From Streptomyces decoyicus (GTDB lineage Bacteria > Actinomycetota > Actinomycetes > Streptomycetales > Streptomycetaceae): a DNA stretch of 64,000 nucleotides. Location of the stretch: the NCBI RefSeq assembly GCF_019880305.1, contig NZ_CP082301.1, positions 806,001-870,000 of the forward strand, read 5' to 3'. The position numbers and the translations under genes are program-made. The notes beneath the pieces are model-generated. The model worked only from the letters and a program-made list of their open reading frames with translations, was not told the origin of the DNA and searched no databases. Below are positions 55,541 through 64,000 of this stretch, piece after piece (within the stretch, counting starts at the first letter, position 1; each line of letters starts with the position of its first letter).

Positions 55541-56572
55541 GTGGACCCCGTCGAGGCGCTGGAGCGGATCGCCTTTCTGCTGGAGCGGCAGGGGGCGGCG
55601 ACGTATCGCGTCCGGGCGTTCCGTACGGCCGCGACGGTGATCGGGGCCATGTCCCCCGACGAGGTGGGCCGGCGCGCCCGGGACGGCTCGCTGGGGCGGG
55701 TCAAAGGGCTGGGGCCCAAGACCACCCGCGTCGTGGAGGAGGCGCTCGCGGGCGTACGGCCCGCCTATCTGTCACCTCTGGAGGAGGAGGCGGGCGGCCC
55801 GCTGGTCGACGGGGAGCGGGGGCAGCGGCTGCGGCGGGCGCTGCGCGGCGACTGCCATCTGCACTCGGACTGGTCGGACGGGGGCAGCCCGGTCGAGACG
55901 ATGGCCCGCACCGCCCGCGACCTGGGCCACGCATGGTGTGTGCTGACCGACCACTCCCCCAGGCTCACCGTCGCCCGCGGGCTGACCGCCGAACGGCTGC
56001 GGCGGCAGCTGTCGCTGGTGGCGGAGGTGAACCAGCTGCTGGCGCCGTTCCGGCTGCTGACCGGGATCGAGTGCGACATCCTCGACGACGGCTCCCTCGA
56101 CCAGGAGCCGGAGCTGCTGGACCAGTTGGACGTGGTGGTCGCCTCGGTGCACTCCAAACTGCGGATGGACAAGGCGCCGATGACCCGGCGGCTGCTGGCC
56201 GCGGTCCGCAATCCGCTCGTGGACGTGCTCGGTCACTGCACCGGCCGGCAGATCACCGGCAAGCTGCGCCCGGAGTCGCAGTTCGACGCCGCGGAGGTGT
56301 TCGCGGCCTGCGCCGAGCACCACACCGCCGTCGAGATCAACTGCCGCCCCGACCGCTTGGACCCCCCGCGCCGGCTGCTCCGCCAGGCGCTGGAGGCCGG
56401 GACCCTCTTCTCCATCGACAGCGACGCCCATGCGCCGGGCCAGCTGGACTGGCAGATCTACGGCTGTGCCCGCGCCGAGGAGTGCGGCGTCGCCGCCGAC
56501 CGGGTCATCAACACCTGGACCGAGCGCCAGTTGGCCGCCTGGACCCGGACGGGCCGGACTCCGCGCCGCTGA
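55541..56572 (+). CDS. PHP-domain protein with N-terminal helix-hairpin-helix (PolX-like without polymerase core)
   Basis: A 343-residue protein. Residues 1-75 form a DNA-polymerase-beta-like helical domain with a helix-hairpin-helix (SLGRVKGLGPKTTRVVEEAL). Residues about 100-330 are a PHP phosphoesterase domain with the metal motifs GDCHLHSDWSDG, LTDHSPRL, GIECDIL, VASVHSKL, LGHCTGR and DSDAHAPGQL. Family-X polymerases (PolX) carry these parts plus a nucleotidyltransferase core, which is absent here. It may act in DNA repair or as a histidinol-phosphatase-like enzyme. The GTG start has AAAGGAG 8 bases upstream. Confidence 0.85.
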   Translation: MDPVEALERIAFLLERQGAATYRVRAFRTAATVIGAMSPDEVGRRARDGSLGRVKGLGPKTTRVVEEALAGVRPAYLSPLEEEAGGPLVDGERGQRLRRALRGDCHLHSDWSDGGSPVETMARTARDLGHAWCVLTDHSPRLTVARGLTAERLRRQLSLVAEVNQLLAPFRLLTGIECDILDDGSLDQEPELLDQLDVVVASVHSKLRMDKAPMTRRLLAAVRNPLVDVLGHCTGRQITGKLRPESQFDAAEVFAACAEHHTAVEINCRPDRLDPPRRLLRQALEAGTLFSIDSDAHAPGQLDWQIYGCARAEECGVAADRVINTWTERQLAAWTRTGRTPRR

Positions 56573-56580
56573 ACGGGCCG

Positions 56581-57942
56581 TCAGGCGGCCTGCGGCGCGG
56601 CCGCGGGGGGCGCGGCCGGAGCGGTGGCCGGGGTGAGCCGCAGCGCCACGACATAGGCGACGACCACGGCGACGATCACCAACGGCATCACGGTCAGACC
56701 GCTGCTCCCCAGCAGCAGGGTGGCCAGCAGCACCGAGATCATCGGCAGCCGGAGCATGGCCACACACATGGCGCCGACGCCCATCGCAAAGGCCGGGGTG
56801 AGCGACAGGCCGGGCAGATGGGACAGCACCACGCCACCCGCCGCACCGAGGAACAGCGCGGGGAAGATGGGGCCGCCCCGGAAGGCGCTCAACGAGGCGC
56901 AGTACGCCAGGCCCTTGCACAGGATGAGCAGCAGCAGCGTCGCCACCGAGTAGCCGGCGCTGTCCCGGAACAGCGACCCCAGCGCCGACTGGCCCGAGTA
57001 GAGCATCTCGGTGGCGGGCTTGCCGGTGGCCGTGGCGAACGCCACCGCCAGTGCCCCCACCACCAGGCCCATCACCATCGTGGCCGGTACGCGGTGCCGG
57101 ACGACATGTCCCTTGAGGAACCGCGAGAGCCACCGCACGCCTGCCGCGAGGAACGCGGCAGCAAGCCCGATGACCAACGCCCAGCCGAATTCCGAAACCG
57201 TCGGCTCCGCGGCCTTGGGGATGTCGTGCAGCGCGAGGGAGTACGTACCGAGACCGGTCCAGTCGCCCAGCCCGGTGAAGACCAGGGCACCGATGCCGGA
57301 CGCGAGCAGGCCGGGGACCAGCAGCATCCCGAGCATCGGGCCGCCCAGCCCCGACACCTCCATCAGGAGGAACGCGCCCAGGAGCGGCGAGCCGAGCAGC
57401 GCACTGACCGCGGCGAAGCTGCCGGCGGCGCCCACCGCCGCGACGGCCTGGGAGGTCATGCCCCGGCTCAGCAGCCGTGCGGCGCCCGCGGCCAGCCCGC
57501 CGCCGAGGGCGATGAGCGGCGCCTCGGGGCCGAGCACCGCACCGAAGCTGAGGGAGGCCAGGGCCGCGAGCGCGACACCGGGAAGCGTGGAGAGCGGGGG
57601 CGCGCCCCTGAGCGCCAGCCCGTCGGCCGGCTCATGGCCGCCGTGGCCCGGCAGGTAACGGACGGTCAGGCCGACCAGGAGACCGGCCACCACGAGCATC
57701 GGGACCGGCCACCAGATCGGTGTGCCGGCAAAGCCCAGCACCCGCGGCAGGTCCTTGTAGATCAGCGGTTCCAGCTCGTGGACCAGCGCGAGAAAGCCGA
57801 ACGCGACGGCACAGACCGGGAAGCCGACCAGCGCCGCCACCAGCAGGAGCTTCAGATACCCACGGGTGCGCACCAGCGCGTACGGATCCTCGGGCACCGT
57901 GGCCGACGCCTTGTCCACCGGACCGGCCGGGCCGACCGACAT
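56581..57942 (-). CDS. ClC-family chloride channel/transporter
   Basis: A 453-residue membrane protein with about ten hydrophobic helices. The ion-path motifs are visible: SFGAVLGPEAPLIALGG (GxEGP-type with the gating Glu, Gly replaced by Ala), AAVSALLGSPLLGAFLL and FRGGPIFPALFLGAA (GxFxP-type). No CBS domains follow. It moves chloride or another halide or anion, possibly with proton exchange. GGGAGG precedes ATG 57942. It is convergent with the PHP-domain gene, with only 8 bases between them. Confidence 0.9.
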   Translation of the reverse strand: MSVGPAGPVDKASATVPEDPYALVRTRGYLKLLLVAALVGFPVCAVAFGFLALVHELEPLIYKDLPRVLGFAGTPIWWPVPMLVVAGLLVGLTVRYLPGHGGHEPADGLALRGAPPLSTLPGVALAALASLSFGAVLGPEAPLIALGGGLAAGAARLLSRGMTSQAVAAVGAAGSFAAVSALLGSPLLGAFLLMEVSGLGGPMLGMLLVPGLLASGIGALVFTGLGDWTGLGTYSLALHDIPKAAEPTVSEFGWALVIGLAAAFLAAGVRWLSRFLKGHVVRHRVPATMVMGLVVGALAVAFATATGKPATEMLYSGQSALGSLFRDSAGYSVATLLLLILCKGLAYCASLSAFRGGPIFPALFLGAAGGVVLSHLPGLSLTPAFAMGVGAMCVAMLRLPMISVLLATLLLGSSGLTVMPLVIVAVVVAYVVALRLTPATAPAAPPAAAPQAA

Positions 57943-58089
57943 GCGCACCGCCTCCCTTGCCGCCGCCCTGCCGACCCTGCCATGACCGGCCCTGCCCGTC
58001 ATGCCGGGCGGGGCTCGCGGGGCATGGCCATTCGGGTGGACCGGGCCCGTACCGGGGCCTCGCGGGGTAGGAGAGGAGAACACACGGGC

Positions 58090-58563
58090 GTGGTGGACAG
58101 CCGGCTGAGGAGCCTGATGAACGAGGGGCCGAGGGCCTTCCGGGACGCGGTGGAGGGGCGTGCGCCCCTGCCTCCCGCGGCGGGCACCTTGGGCATGGAG
58201 ATCCTCGACGCGGACGCCGGGGACGGCACGATCCGGCCGGCGTTCACCGCGACCGAGAACTTCACCAACCCGATGGGCAACGTCCTCGGGGCCTTCCTCG
58301 CGGCGATGCTCCACGACACGGTCGGCCCCGCTCTCCTCGCCACGCTCCGGCCCGACCAGTTCCAGTCCACCCTGGAGCTGACGGCCTCTTTCCTGCGGCC
58401 CGTCCGCCCCGGCCGGCTCTTCGGCACCGGACGCGTGGTGCACCGCGTGGGCGATATCGCCTTCCTGGAGGCCGCGCTGACCGACGGCGACGAGCGGCTC
58501 GTCGCCACCGCGACCGCCACCGCCCGGGTCATCCCCCTGGACGAGGCACCGGACGCGGCGTGA
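58090..58563 (+). CDS. PaaI-type hotdog thioesterase
   Basis: About 157 residues. The hotdog core is clear: FTNPMGNVLGAFLAAMLHDTVGPAL contains the catalytic helix with Asp/Thr, followed by STLELTASFLRPVRPGRLFGTGRVVHRVGDIAFLEA. PaaI-like enzymes hydrolyse acyl- or aryl-CoA thioesters. The start is uncertain: tandem GTGs at 58090 and 58093 follow GGAGAGGAG, while ATG 58117 has AGGAG close by. It is convergent with the LysR gene. Confidence 0.8.
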   Translation: MVDSRLRSLMNEGPRAFRDAVEGRAPLPPAAGTLGMEILDADAGDGTIRPAFTATENFTNPMGNVLGAFLAAMLHDTVGPALLATLRPDQFQSTLELTASFLRPVRPGRLFGTGRVVHRVGDIAFLEAALTDGDERLVATATATARVIPLDEAPDAA

Positions 58564-58573
58564 CAGGAGCGGC

Positions 58574-59482
58574 TCACCCCTGAGGCGCCGCCGCCTCCCG
58601 GAGGGCGGCCAGGACCGGGCGGAGCAGCGGGTGCTCCTCGGCTCCGCGGCGTACGGCGGCGAAGACCCGGCGGGTCGGGGCCACATCGTCGACGGGGCGG
58701 ACCACCACCCCGGTGAGGTCCATGTCGCGCAGGGCCGAGCGCGGCACGAGGGCCACCCCCGCGGCGGCCGAGGCGAGGGCGACCACGGCCCGGAAGTCGT
58801 CGGAGGAGTGCTCCAGCCGCGGCTGGAAACCAGCGTATTCGCAGGCCAGGACGACCACGTCATGGCAGGGGTTGCCGGGGTAGGGCCCGATCCACGGGTC
58901 CTCCGCGAGTTCGCCCAGCGCCACCTGCGCCACACCGGCGAGGCGGTGGCCGGGCGGCAGCACCGCGTCGAACGGCTCGGCGTAGAGCGGGACCCGGGTC
59001 AGCCGTGGATCGTCGGCGCGGGGCGCGCCCCGGTATTCGACGGCGACCGCCACATCGACCTGCCGGTCGAGGACCATGAGCAGGCTGGCATCGCCCTCGG
59101 CGTCCTGGACGCGGACCCGGATGCCGGGGGCGGTGCGGGTGAGCCCGGTGAGCGCGGGCGCGACGACCAGGCCGATGCCGGTGGCGAAGGCCGCGACGGT
59201 GACCGTGCCGGCCTCGCCCGAGCCGTAGGCGGCGAGCTCGGACTCGGCGCGCTCCAGCTGGGCCAGGACGGCGTTGGCGTGGGTGAGCAGGATGTCGCCC
59301 GCGGCGGTCAGCCGTACGCCGCGGGCGCTGCGCTCCACCAGACGGTGTCCGGTCTCCTGTTCCAGCGCGGCCAGCTGCTGGGAGACCGCCGAGGGCGTGA
59401 GATAGAGCGCGGCGGCCGCGGCGGTGACCGTACGGTGGTCGGCCACCGCACGGAGGATGTGCAGCCGTCGTGCTTCGATCAT
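58574..59482 (-). CDS. LysR-family transcriptional regulator
   Basis: A 302-residue regulator with the N-terminal helix-turn-helix (HRTVTAAAAALYLTPSAVSQQLAALE) and a periplasmic-binding-like effector domain (VRVQDAEGDASLLMVLDRQVDVAVAVEY). It follows the kbl and tdh genes on the same strand, 35 bases after kbl. It may be co-transcribed with the threonine-degradation genes or regulate the convergent thioesterase. Its effector is unknown. Confidence 0.9.
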   Translation of the reverse strand: MIEARRLHILRAVADHRTVTAAAAALYLTPSAVSQQLAALEQETGHRLVERSARGVRLTAAGDILLTHANAVLAQLERAESELAAYGSGEAGTVTVAAFATGIGLVVAPALTGLTRTAPGIRVRVQDAEGDASLLMVLDRQVDVAVAVEYRGAPRADDPRLTRVPLYAEPFDAVLPPGHRLAGVAQVALGELAEDPWIGPYPGNPCHDVVVLACEYAGFQPRLEHSSDDFRAVVALASAAAGVALVPRSALRDMDLTGVVVRPVDDVAPTRRVFAAVRRGAEEHPLLRPVLAALREAAAPQG

Positions 59483-59517
59483 GCTTCCAGTTTCTCAGGC
59501 CACGCCCGTGAGCGGCG

Positions 59518-60711
59518 TCAGTCCCCCAGCGCGGACCGCGCGTCGATGAAGGCGTCGACCGCGCGGTGGACGTCCTCGGTGGAGTGGGCGGCGGACAGCT
59601 GTACGCGGATCCGCGCCTGCCCCTGCGGGACCACCGGGTAGGAGAAGCCGATGACGTACACCCCGCGTTCCAGGAGCAGCTCCGCCATACGGGCCGCCTC
59701 GGCCGCGTCGCCGATCATGACGGGCGCGATGGCGTGCTCCCCCGGGAGGATGTCGAAGCCTTCCTCGGTCATCCGGGAGCGGAACAGCGCGGTGTTGGCG
59801 TTGAGGCGTTCGCGCAGGTCACCGGCCGACTCCAGCAGATCGAGCACCTTGAGCGAGGCGGCCGCGATCACCGGGGCGAGCGAGTTGGAGAAGAGGTAGG
59901 GGCGCGAGCGCTGGCGCAGCAGCGCGACGATCTCCGCGCGGGCCGCGACATAGCCGCCGGAGGCGCCGCCGAGGGCCTTGCCGAGGGTGCCGGTGATGAT
60001 GTCGACGCGGTCCATCACGCCGTGCAGCTCGGGGGTGCCGCGGCCGCCGGGGCCGACGAAGCCGACCGCGTGCGAGTCGTCGACCATCACCATGGCGCCG
60101 TAGCGGTCGGCCAGGTCGCAGATCTCTTGCAGCGGCGCCAGATAGCCGTCCATGGAGAAGACGCCGTCGGTGACGACGAGCTTGCGGCCGGCGCTTCCGG
60201 CCTCCTTCAACTGGCGCTCCAGATCGGCCATGTCGCGGTTGGCATAGCGGAAGCGGCGGGCCTTGCACAGGCGGATGCCGTCGATGATGGACGCGTGGTT
60301 GAGGGCGTCGGAGATGACCGCGTCGTCCGGGCCGAGCAGGGTCTCGAAGACGCCGCCGTTGGCGTCGAAGCAGGAGGAGTAGAGGATGGTGTCCTCCTGG
60401 CCGAGGAAGCCGGAGATCCGCTGCTCAAGCTCCTTGTGGACCTCCTGGGTGCCGCAGATGAAGCGGACCGAGGCGAGGCCGTAGCCCCAGCGGTCGAGCG
60501 CTTCGTGGGCGGCCGCGACGACCTCGGGGTGGTCGGCGAGACCGAGGTAGTTGTTGGCGCAGAAGTTGAGGACCTCGCCGGGGTTGCCTCCCGCGGTAAC
60601 CGCGACGGTGGCGGACTGCGGGGTGCCGATGACGCGCTCGGGCTTGTGCAGACCGGCGGCGCGGATCTCGTCGAGGGCGCCGCGCAGTTCGTCGCGTACG
60701 GATTCGTACAT
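59518..60711 (-). CDS. kbl: Glycine C-acetyltransferase (2-amino-3-ketobutyrate CoA ligase)
   Basis: A 397-residue PLP enzyme. The PLP lysine is Lys245 ([11 protein letters not shown]), with [22 protein letters not shown] and [11 protein letters not shown] as family landmarks. It splits 2-amino-3-oxobutyrate with CoA into glycine and acetyl-CoA, the step after threonine dehydrogenase, whose gene lies directly upstream (65 bases). AAGGAG precedes the ATG. Length matches the E. coli enzyme (398). Confidence 0.95.
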   Translation of the reverse strand: MYESVRDELRGALDEIRAAGLHKPERVIGTPQSATVAVTAGGNPGEVLNFCANNYLGLADHPEVVAAAHEALDRWGYGLASVRFICGTQEVHKELEQRISGFLGQEDTILYSSCFDANGGVFETLLGPDDAVISDALNHASIIDGIRLCKARRFRYANRDMADLERQLKEAGSAGRKLVVTDGVFSMDGYLAPLQEICDLADRYGAMVMVDDSHAVGFVGPGGRGTPELHGVMDRVDIITGTLGKALGGASGGYVAARAEIVALLRQRSRPYLFSNSLAPVIAAASLKVLDLLESAGDLRERLNANTALFRSRMTEEGFDILPGEHAIAPVMIGDAAEAARMAELLLERGVYVIGFSYPVVPQGQARIRVQLSAAHSTEDVHRAVDAFIDARSALGD

Positions 60712-60776
60712 GGGGGTGCTCCTTGAAAGTGCGGTGGGCGGGTGAGCCACGGGCTCTTGCGAACCGAGCCGGGAAT

Positions 60777-61805
60777 TCAGGCGGTCCAGTCGAGGATGAT
60801 CTTGCCGCTGCGGCCGCTGGCGGCATCGTCGAAGGCGGCGTCGAAGTCCTGGTGCGAGTAGCGGCCGGTGATCACGGGCGCGAGGTCGAGGCCGCCTTCG
60901 AGCAGCACGGACATCGCGTACCAGGTTTCGAACATCTCCCGGCCGTAGATGCCCTTGATCGTGATCATGGAGGTGACGATCCGGGACCAGTCGACGGGGA
61001 ACTGCTCGGACGGCAGGCCGAGGACGGCGATACGGCCCCCGTGCGTCATGTTGGCGATCATGTCGCGCATTGCCTCGGGCCGGCCGGACATCTCCAGTCC
61101 GATGTCGAAGCCCTCGCGCAGCCCCAGTTCGCGCTGGCCGTCGGCGATCTTCGCCTCGGCGACGTTGAGGGCGAGGCTGACGCCGACCTTGCGGGCCAGT
61201 TCGAGGCGCGGCTCGCTGACGTCCGTGATCACGACATTGCGGGCACCGGCGTGCCGGGCGACGGCCGCGGCCATGATGCCGATCGGCCCGGCGCCGGTGA
61301 TCAGTACGTCCTCGCCGACCAGCGGGAACGACAGCGCGGTGTGCACGGCGTTGCCGAAGGGGTCGAAGACGGCGGCGATATCGAGATCGACGGGGACGCG
61401 GTGCACCCACACATTGGCGGCGGGCAGCGCCACGTACTCGGCGAACGCGCCGTCCCGGCCGACGCCGAGGCCGACGGTGGCGCGGCACAGATGGCGGCGT
61501 CCTGCCTGACAGTTGCGGCACTTGCCGCAGACCAGGTGCCCCTCGCCGCTGACCAGGTCACCGGCCTTGATGTCGGCGACGTCCCGGCCGGTCTCCACGA
61601 CCTCGCCGACGAATTCATGGCCGATCGTCATCGGGGTGGCCACGGCCTGCTGGGCCCAGCCGTCCCAGGCCCGGATGTGCAGGTCCGTACCGCAGATGCC
61701 GGTGCGCAGCACCTTGATCAGTACGTCGCCCGGACCGACGGCCGGCTCCGGCACGTCCATGAGCCAGAGTCCCGGCTCCGCCTTCTGCTTGACCAGTGCC
61801 TTCAT
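60777..61805 (-). CDS. tdh: L-threonine 3-dehydrogenase
   Basis: A 342-residue zinc dehydrogenase. The catalytic residues sit at the E. coli positions: Cys38, Thr40, His43 (GICGTDLHI), His63-Glu64 (GHE). Structural zinc cysteines are in [17 protein letters not shown], and NAD binds at [17 protein letters not shown]. It oxidises threonine to 2-amino-3-oxobutyrate, the substrate of Kbl encoded next. It is the first gene of the tdh-kbl unit; GGGAG precedes the ATG. Confidence 0.95.
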   Translation of the reverse strand: MKALVKQKAEPGLWLMDVPEPAVGPGDVLIKVLRTGICGTDLHIRAWDGWAQQAVATPMTIGHEFVGEVVETGRDVADIKAGDLVSGEGHLVCGKCRNCQAGRRHLCRATVGLGVGRDGAFAEYVALPAANVWVHRVPVDLDIAAVFDPFGNAVHTALSFPLVGEDVLITGAGPIGIMAAAVARHAGARNVVITDVSEPRLELARKVGVSLALNVAEAKIADGQRELGLREGFDIGLEMSGRPEAMRDMIANMTHGGRIAVLGLPSEQFPVDWSRIVTSMITIKGIYGREMFETWYAMSVLLEGGLDLAPVITGRYSHQDFDAAFDDAASGRSGKIILDWTA

Positions 61806-62277
61806 CGCAGCGGCTCCCGTACGTGAGTGTGACCTGCCGGGGGCCGGTCCGGCCGCCCGATCTTCGTCAGGAAATCTTCCGTACGTCGGCCGCCGGGTCC
61901 ATCGAGGATTTCTTAAGCGCGGCCACAGCTGCCCTTTACGCCCCACAGGAGACAGGGCTCCCGGCCCCGGTCCGGAGCTCGGTCACCCGCTCCGACCAGC
62001 CCGGCAGCCTCGCCGGAGGCGCGGAGGGGAGGGCAGTGCCCCCGGTCCGCGCGAGGCGCTGCGGGCGGCCCCCCGGGCGGTGCCGGGGGCGGCCGGACGG
62101 GCCGGGAGTGTAAACGTTCGCCACCGCAAGCGTCGGAATTCATCACGACGTGAGTGGGCGTGAGACCGGGGTGCACCTCGCTACGTAGGACTGAGTGGCA
62201 GCAACACACGGGTGCTGACGCGACGCACCGCGGCCCCCCGTGTGCCCCGTTCCTGTGCGTCCCTGGAGGTCAGTGAA
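61806..62277. other. 472-base intergenic region between tdh and the protease gene
   Basis: The non-coding gap between divergent tdh (minus) and the serine-protease gene (plus). It presumably contains both promoters; I see no convincing -35/-10 pair, operator or RNA structure, and no coding-like frame. Confidence 0.4.
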
Positions 62278-63927
62278 TTGAGCCACCGACATGTGAACAA
62301 GCGCCTGCGGACCGGCGCCATCGCCGCCGCCGGTGTGGCCGCCGTCGCGGCCGCAGCGATCCTGCTCCCCAACGCCAACGCGAGCACGGACCAGCCGGCG
62401 GCCCCGAAGACGCTCAGCGCCCACTCGGCCACGCAGCTGGCGGCGTCCCTGAAGGCAGACCTGGGGGACAAGGGCGCCGGCTGGTACCTGGACAGCGCGA
62501 AGGGCCACCTGGTCATGAACGTGCTGTCGGAGGAGGCCGCCAAGAGCGTCACGGCCAAGGGCGCCGTCGCCAAGGTCGTGCACAACAGCATGACCGCGCT
62601 GAAGGCCGGTGCGAAGACCCTGCGCGACTCCGCCTCGGTGCCCGGCACGGCGTGGTCGATCGACCCGAAGACCAACAAGATCGTGGTGCTCGCCGACAGA
62701 ACTGTCACCGGCGCAAAGATGGCCACGCTCAACAAGGCCACGGGTGGCATGGGTGAGGGCATGGTCACCGTCAAGCGGTCTCAGGGCGAGTTCAAGCGGT
62801 ACGACGGTGGGAACGCGGGGAGCGCGGCCGGCGGTGCGTCCGGTGCCAACGGCGGGCAGGCGGCGGGCGGTGCCGGGAACGCGGCCGGGGCCGGTGGCGC
62901 CGGAGACGCGGCGGGCGCCGGTGGCGCCGGGGGCGCAGCAGGAGGTGCCGGTGACGCCGCAGCCGGTGGTGCCGGGGACGCTGCGGGCGGTGCCGGAGAC
63001 GCAGCCGGTGGCGCCGGGGACGGCGGACAGCAGGCCGCGGGCCCGGTCGGCGGCAGTGCCATCTTCGGCGGCAACGCACGCTGCTCGCTGGGCTTCAACG
63101 TCACGGTCAAGGGCGCACCGGCCTTCCTGACGGCCGGTCACTGCGGCAACGACTCCAAGACCTGGACGGCGGACCAGGGCGGCAGCCAGCCGCTGGGCAC
63201 GGTCTCCGACTCCCAGTTCCCGAAGACCGACTTCGCGCTGGTCACCTACGACGACACCGCCGCGAAGCCGCAGAGCGCGGTCGACCTGGGCAACGGCAGC
63301 ACCCAGGAGATCACCAAGGCCGCGGAGGCCGCCGTCGGCATGAAGGTGCAGCGCTCGGGCAGCACCACCGGCCTCCACGACGGCACCGTCACCGGCCTTG
63401 ACGCCACGGTGAACTACGGCAACGGCGACATCGTCAACGGCCTCATACAGACGGATGTCTGTGCCGAGCCCGGCGACAGCGGCGGCGCGATGTTCTCCGA
63501 CGACTCGGCCGTCGGCCTGACCTCCGGTGGCAGCGGCGACTGCACCGCGGGCGGCGAGACCTTCTTCCAGCCGGTCACCGACGCGCTCAAGGCCACGGGT
63601 GCGGAGATCGGCGCCGGAGGCGGCGGCGCGGGCGGCGCCGGCGATGCAGGCGGCGGTGACGCCGCGGCAGGTGGCGCGGGCGACGCCGCGGCAGGTGGCG
63701 CGGGCGACGCCGCGGCAGGTGGCGCAGGTGACGCCGCGGCAGGTGGCGCAGGTGACGCCGCGGCAGGTGGCGCAGGTGACGCCGCGGCAGGTGGCGCCGG
63801 AGCCGGTGACGCCGGTGCGGGAGACGCCGCTGCGGGAGACGCCGGAGCCGGAAGCGCCGGTGCGGGAGACGCCGGTGCGGGTGCCCAGGACCCGGGAGCC
63901 GCCGGCAGCGGCGACTCGCTGAACTGA
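62278..63927 (+). CDS. Secreted S1-family (alpha-lytic/SGPB-like) serine protease with Gly/Ala/Asp repeat regions
   Basis: A 549-residue preproenzyme. The TTG start has GGAGGT 7 bases upstream. A signal peptide spans 1-36 (basic N-terminus, Ala-rich core), and a prodomain of alpha-lytic-protease type spans about 40-177. Residues 178-256 are a Gly/Ala-rich repeat (GGAGDAA units). The protease domain (257-442) begins VGGSAIFGGNARCSLGFNV, with His288 (TAGHC), Asp318 (TDFALV) and Ser401 (EPGDSGGAM). A second repeat tail (443-549) ends the protein. Standard Streptomyces griseus proteases have neither repeat region. The first lies exactly where autoprocessing normally occurs; the tail may mediate wall or surface attachment. 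Confidence 0.9.
   Translation: MSHRHVNKRLRTGAIAAAGVAAVAAAAILLPNANASTDQPAAPKTLSAHSATQLAASLKADLGDKGAGWYLDSAKGHLVMNVLSEEAAKSVTAKGAVAKVVHNSMTALKAGAKTLRDSASVPGTAWSIDPKTNKIVVLADRTVTGAKMATLNKATGGMGEGMVTVKRSQGEFKRYDGGNAGSAAGGASGANGGQAAGGAGNAAGAGGAGDAAGAGGAGGAAGGAGDAAAGGAGDAAGGAGDAAGGAGDGGQQAAGPVGGSAIFGGNARCSLGFNVTVKGAPAFLTAGHCGNDSKTWTADQGGSQPLGTVSDSQFPKTDFALVTYDDTAAKPQSAVDLGNGSTQEITKAAEAAVGMKVQRSGSTTGLHDGTVTGLDATVNYGNGDIVNGLIQTDVCAEPGDSGGAMFSDDSAVGLTSGGSGDCTAGGETFFQPVTDALKATGAEIGAGGGGAGGAGDAGGGDAAAGGAGDAAAGGAGDAAAGGAGDAAAGGAGDAAAGGAGDAAAGGAGAGDAGAGDAAAGDAGAGSAGAGDAGAGAQDPGAAGSGDSLN
63658..63801 (+). repeat. Six tandem 24-bp repeats encoding DAAAGGAG
   Basis: Units start at 63658, 63682, 63706, 63730, 63754 and 63778. 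They are nearly identical (core GACGCCGCGGCAGGTGGCGC) and lie within the C-terminal tail of the protease gene. Their near identity implies recent expansion by slippage or recombination. Looser GGAGDA-type repeats occur at about 62860-63030. Confidence 0.85.
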
Positions 63928-63961
63928 CCGCCCGGAAATCCCCCGGATCCCTCTGCGCCAT

Positions 63962-64000
63962 CGGCCCCGTCCCCTTCGACGACGAAGGAGGGCGGGGCCG
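63962..64000 (+). terminator. Terminator hairpin after the protease gene
   Basis: CGGCCCCGTCCCCTTCG pairs with CGAAGGAGGGCGGGGCCG across a small loop, with few mismatches, 35 bases after the protease stop. It reaches the window end. Confidence 0.65.

Noticed and set aside
55498-58563. A 1,021-codon open frame on the plus strand across the PHP and ClC genes
   Set aside because: Most of it is the antisense of the ClC channel gene and is Arg/Gln/Gly-rich with no domain. Only its last part (thioesterase) is real.
63658-63801. CRISPR-like array
   Set aside because: The repeats are contiguous 24-bp coding units without spacers, in frame with the protease.

Overview
This 64 kb window is GC-rich, densely coding DNA with strong third-position GC, GTG and TTG starts, 4-base overlapping operons, leaderless starts preceded by TAnnnT boxes, FCD-type GntR regulators, mycothiol-linked formaldehyde chemistry and alpha-lytic-type secreted proteases. 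Together these point to a Streptomyces chromosome, in an accessory or catabolic zone rather than the core. I see no rRNA, tRNA, CRISPR, phage or insertion-sequence genes.

Left part (1-20,935): a NitT/TauT/SsuABC-type ABC importer (its binding-protein gene runs off the left edge) is divergent from a CitA/CitB-type two-component system. A GNAT acetyltransferase follows. Next come three complete catabolic modules. The first is asparagine use: GntR regulator, AnsP permease, PF06089 asparaginase, aspartase. The second is an uncharacterised module of DUF2848 protein, MHS-family MFS transporter, nitrilase-superfamily hydrolase and GntR, tied together by shared GCATAC-N5-GTATGC operators. The third is L-lactate use: lutABC, lactate permease and an LldR-like GntR, tied by shared TGGTCNGACCA operators.

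Middle (21,084-30,530): a glycine-betaine-type demethylation locus. A Rieske oxygenase, a sarcosine-oxidase-like flavoenzyme, a dimethylglycine oxidase with a folate-binding half and an S-(hydroxymethyl)mycothiol dehydrogenase form one operon. The Rieske ferredoxin and its reductase are divergent. folD lies next to it and is preceded by a well-matching ZTP riboswitch (pfl motif). Together they would strip methyl groups stepwise and pass one-carbon units to folate and formaldehyde detoxification.

Then (30,625-43,500): unrecognised Streptomyces-type proteins, an NfeD-like/flotillin-like pair, and a five-gene operon starting with sbnA and sbnB (L-2,3-diaminopropionate synthesis). That operon continues with a PF13454-like flavoprotein, a cystathionine-gamma-synthase-like PLP enzyme and a BenE-type transporter. 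It looks like a compact, undescribed small-molecule pathway. A His/FGRDG-repeat secreted protein and a TetR/P450/3Fe-4S ferredoxin unit with a clear operator follow.

Right part (43,775-64,000): a Met/His-rich membrane protein, divergent zinc-finger anti-sigma and ECF sigma genes, and a PCu(A)C-like fragment suggest a copper locus. A GAF-domain membrane protein pair comes next. A complete NHLP-type peptide export locus follows: a 75-residue Gly-Gly-leader precursor, HlyD-like protein, C39 peptidase-ABC protein, second ABC protein and cyclic-nucleotide-binding-like protein. No peptide-modifying enzyme is visible with it. The window ends with a PHP-domain protein, a ClC channel, a thioesterase, LysR, kbl-tdh (threonine to glycine) and a serine protease with two large Gly/Ala/Asp repeat regions.
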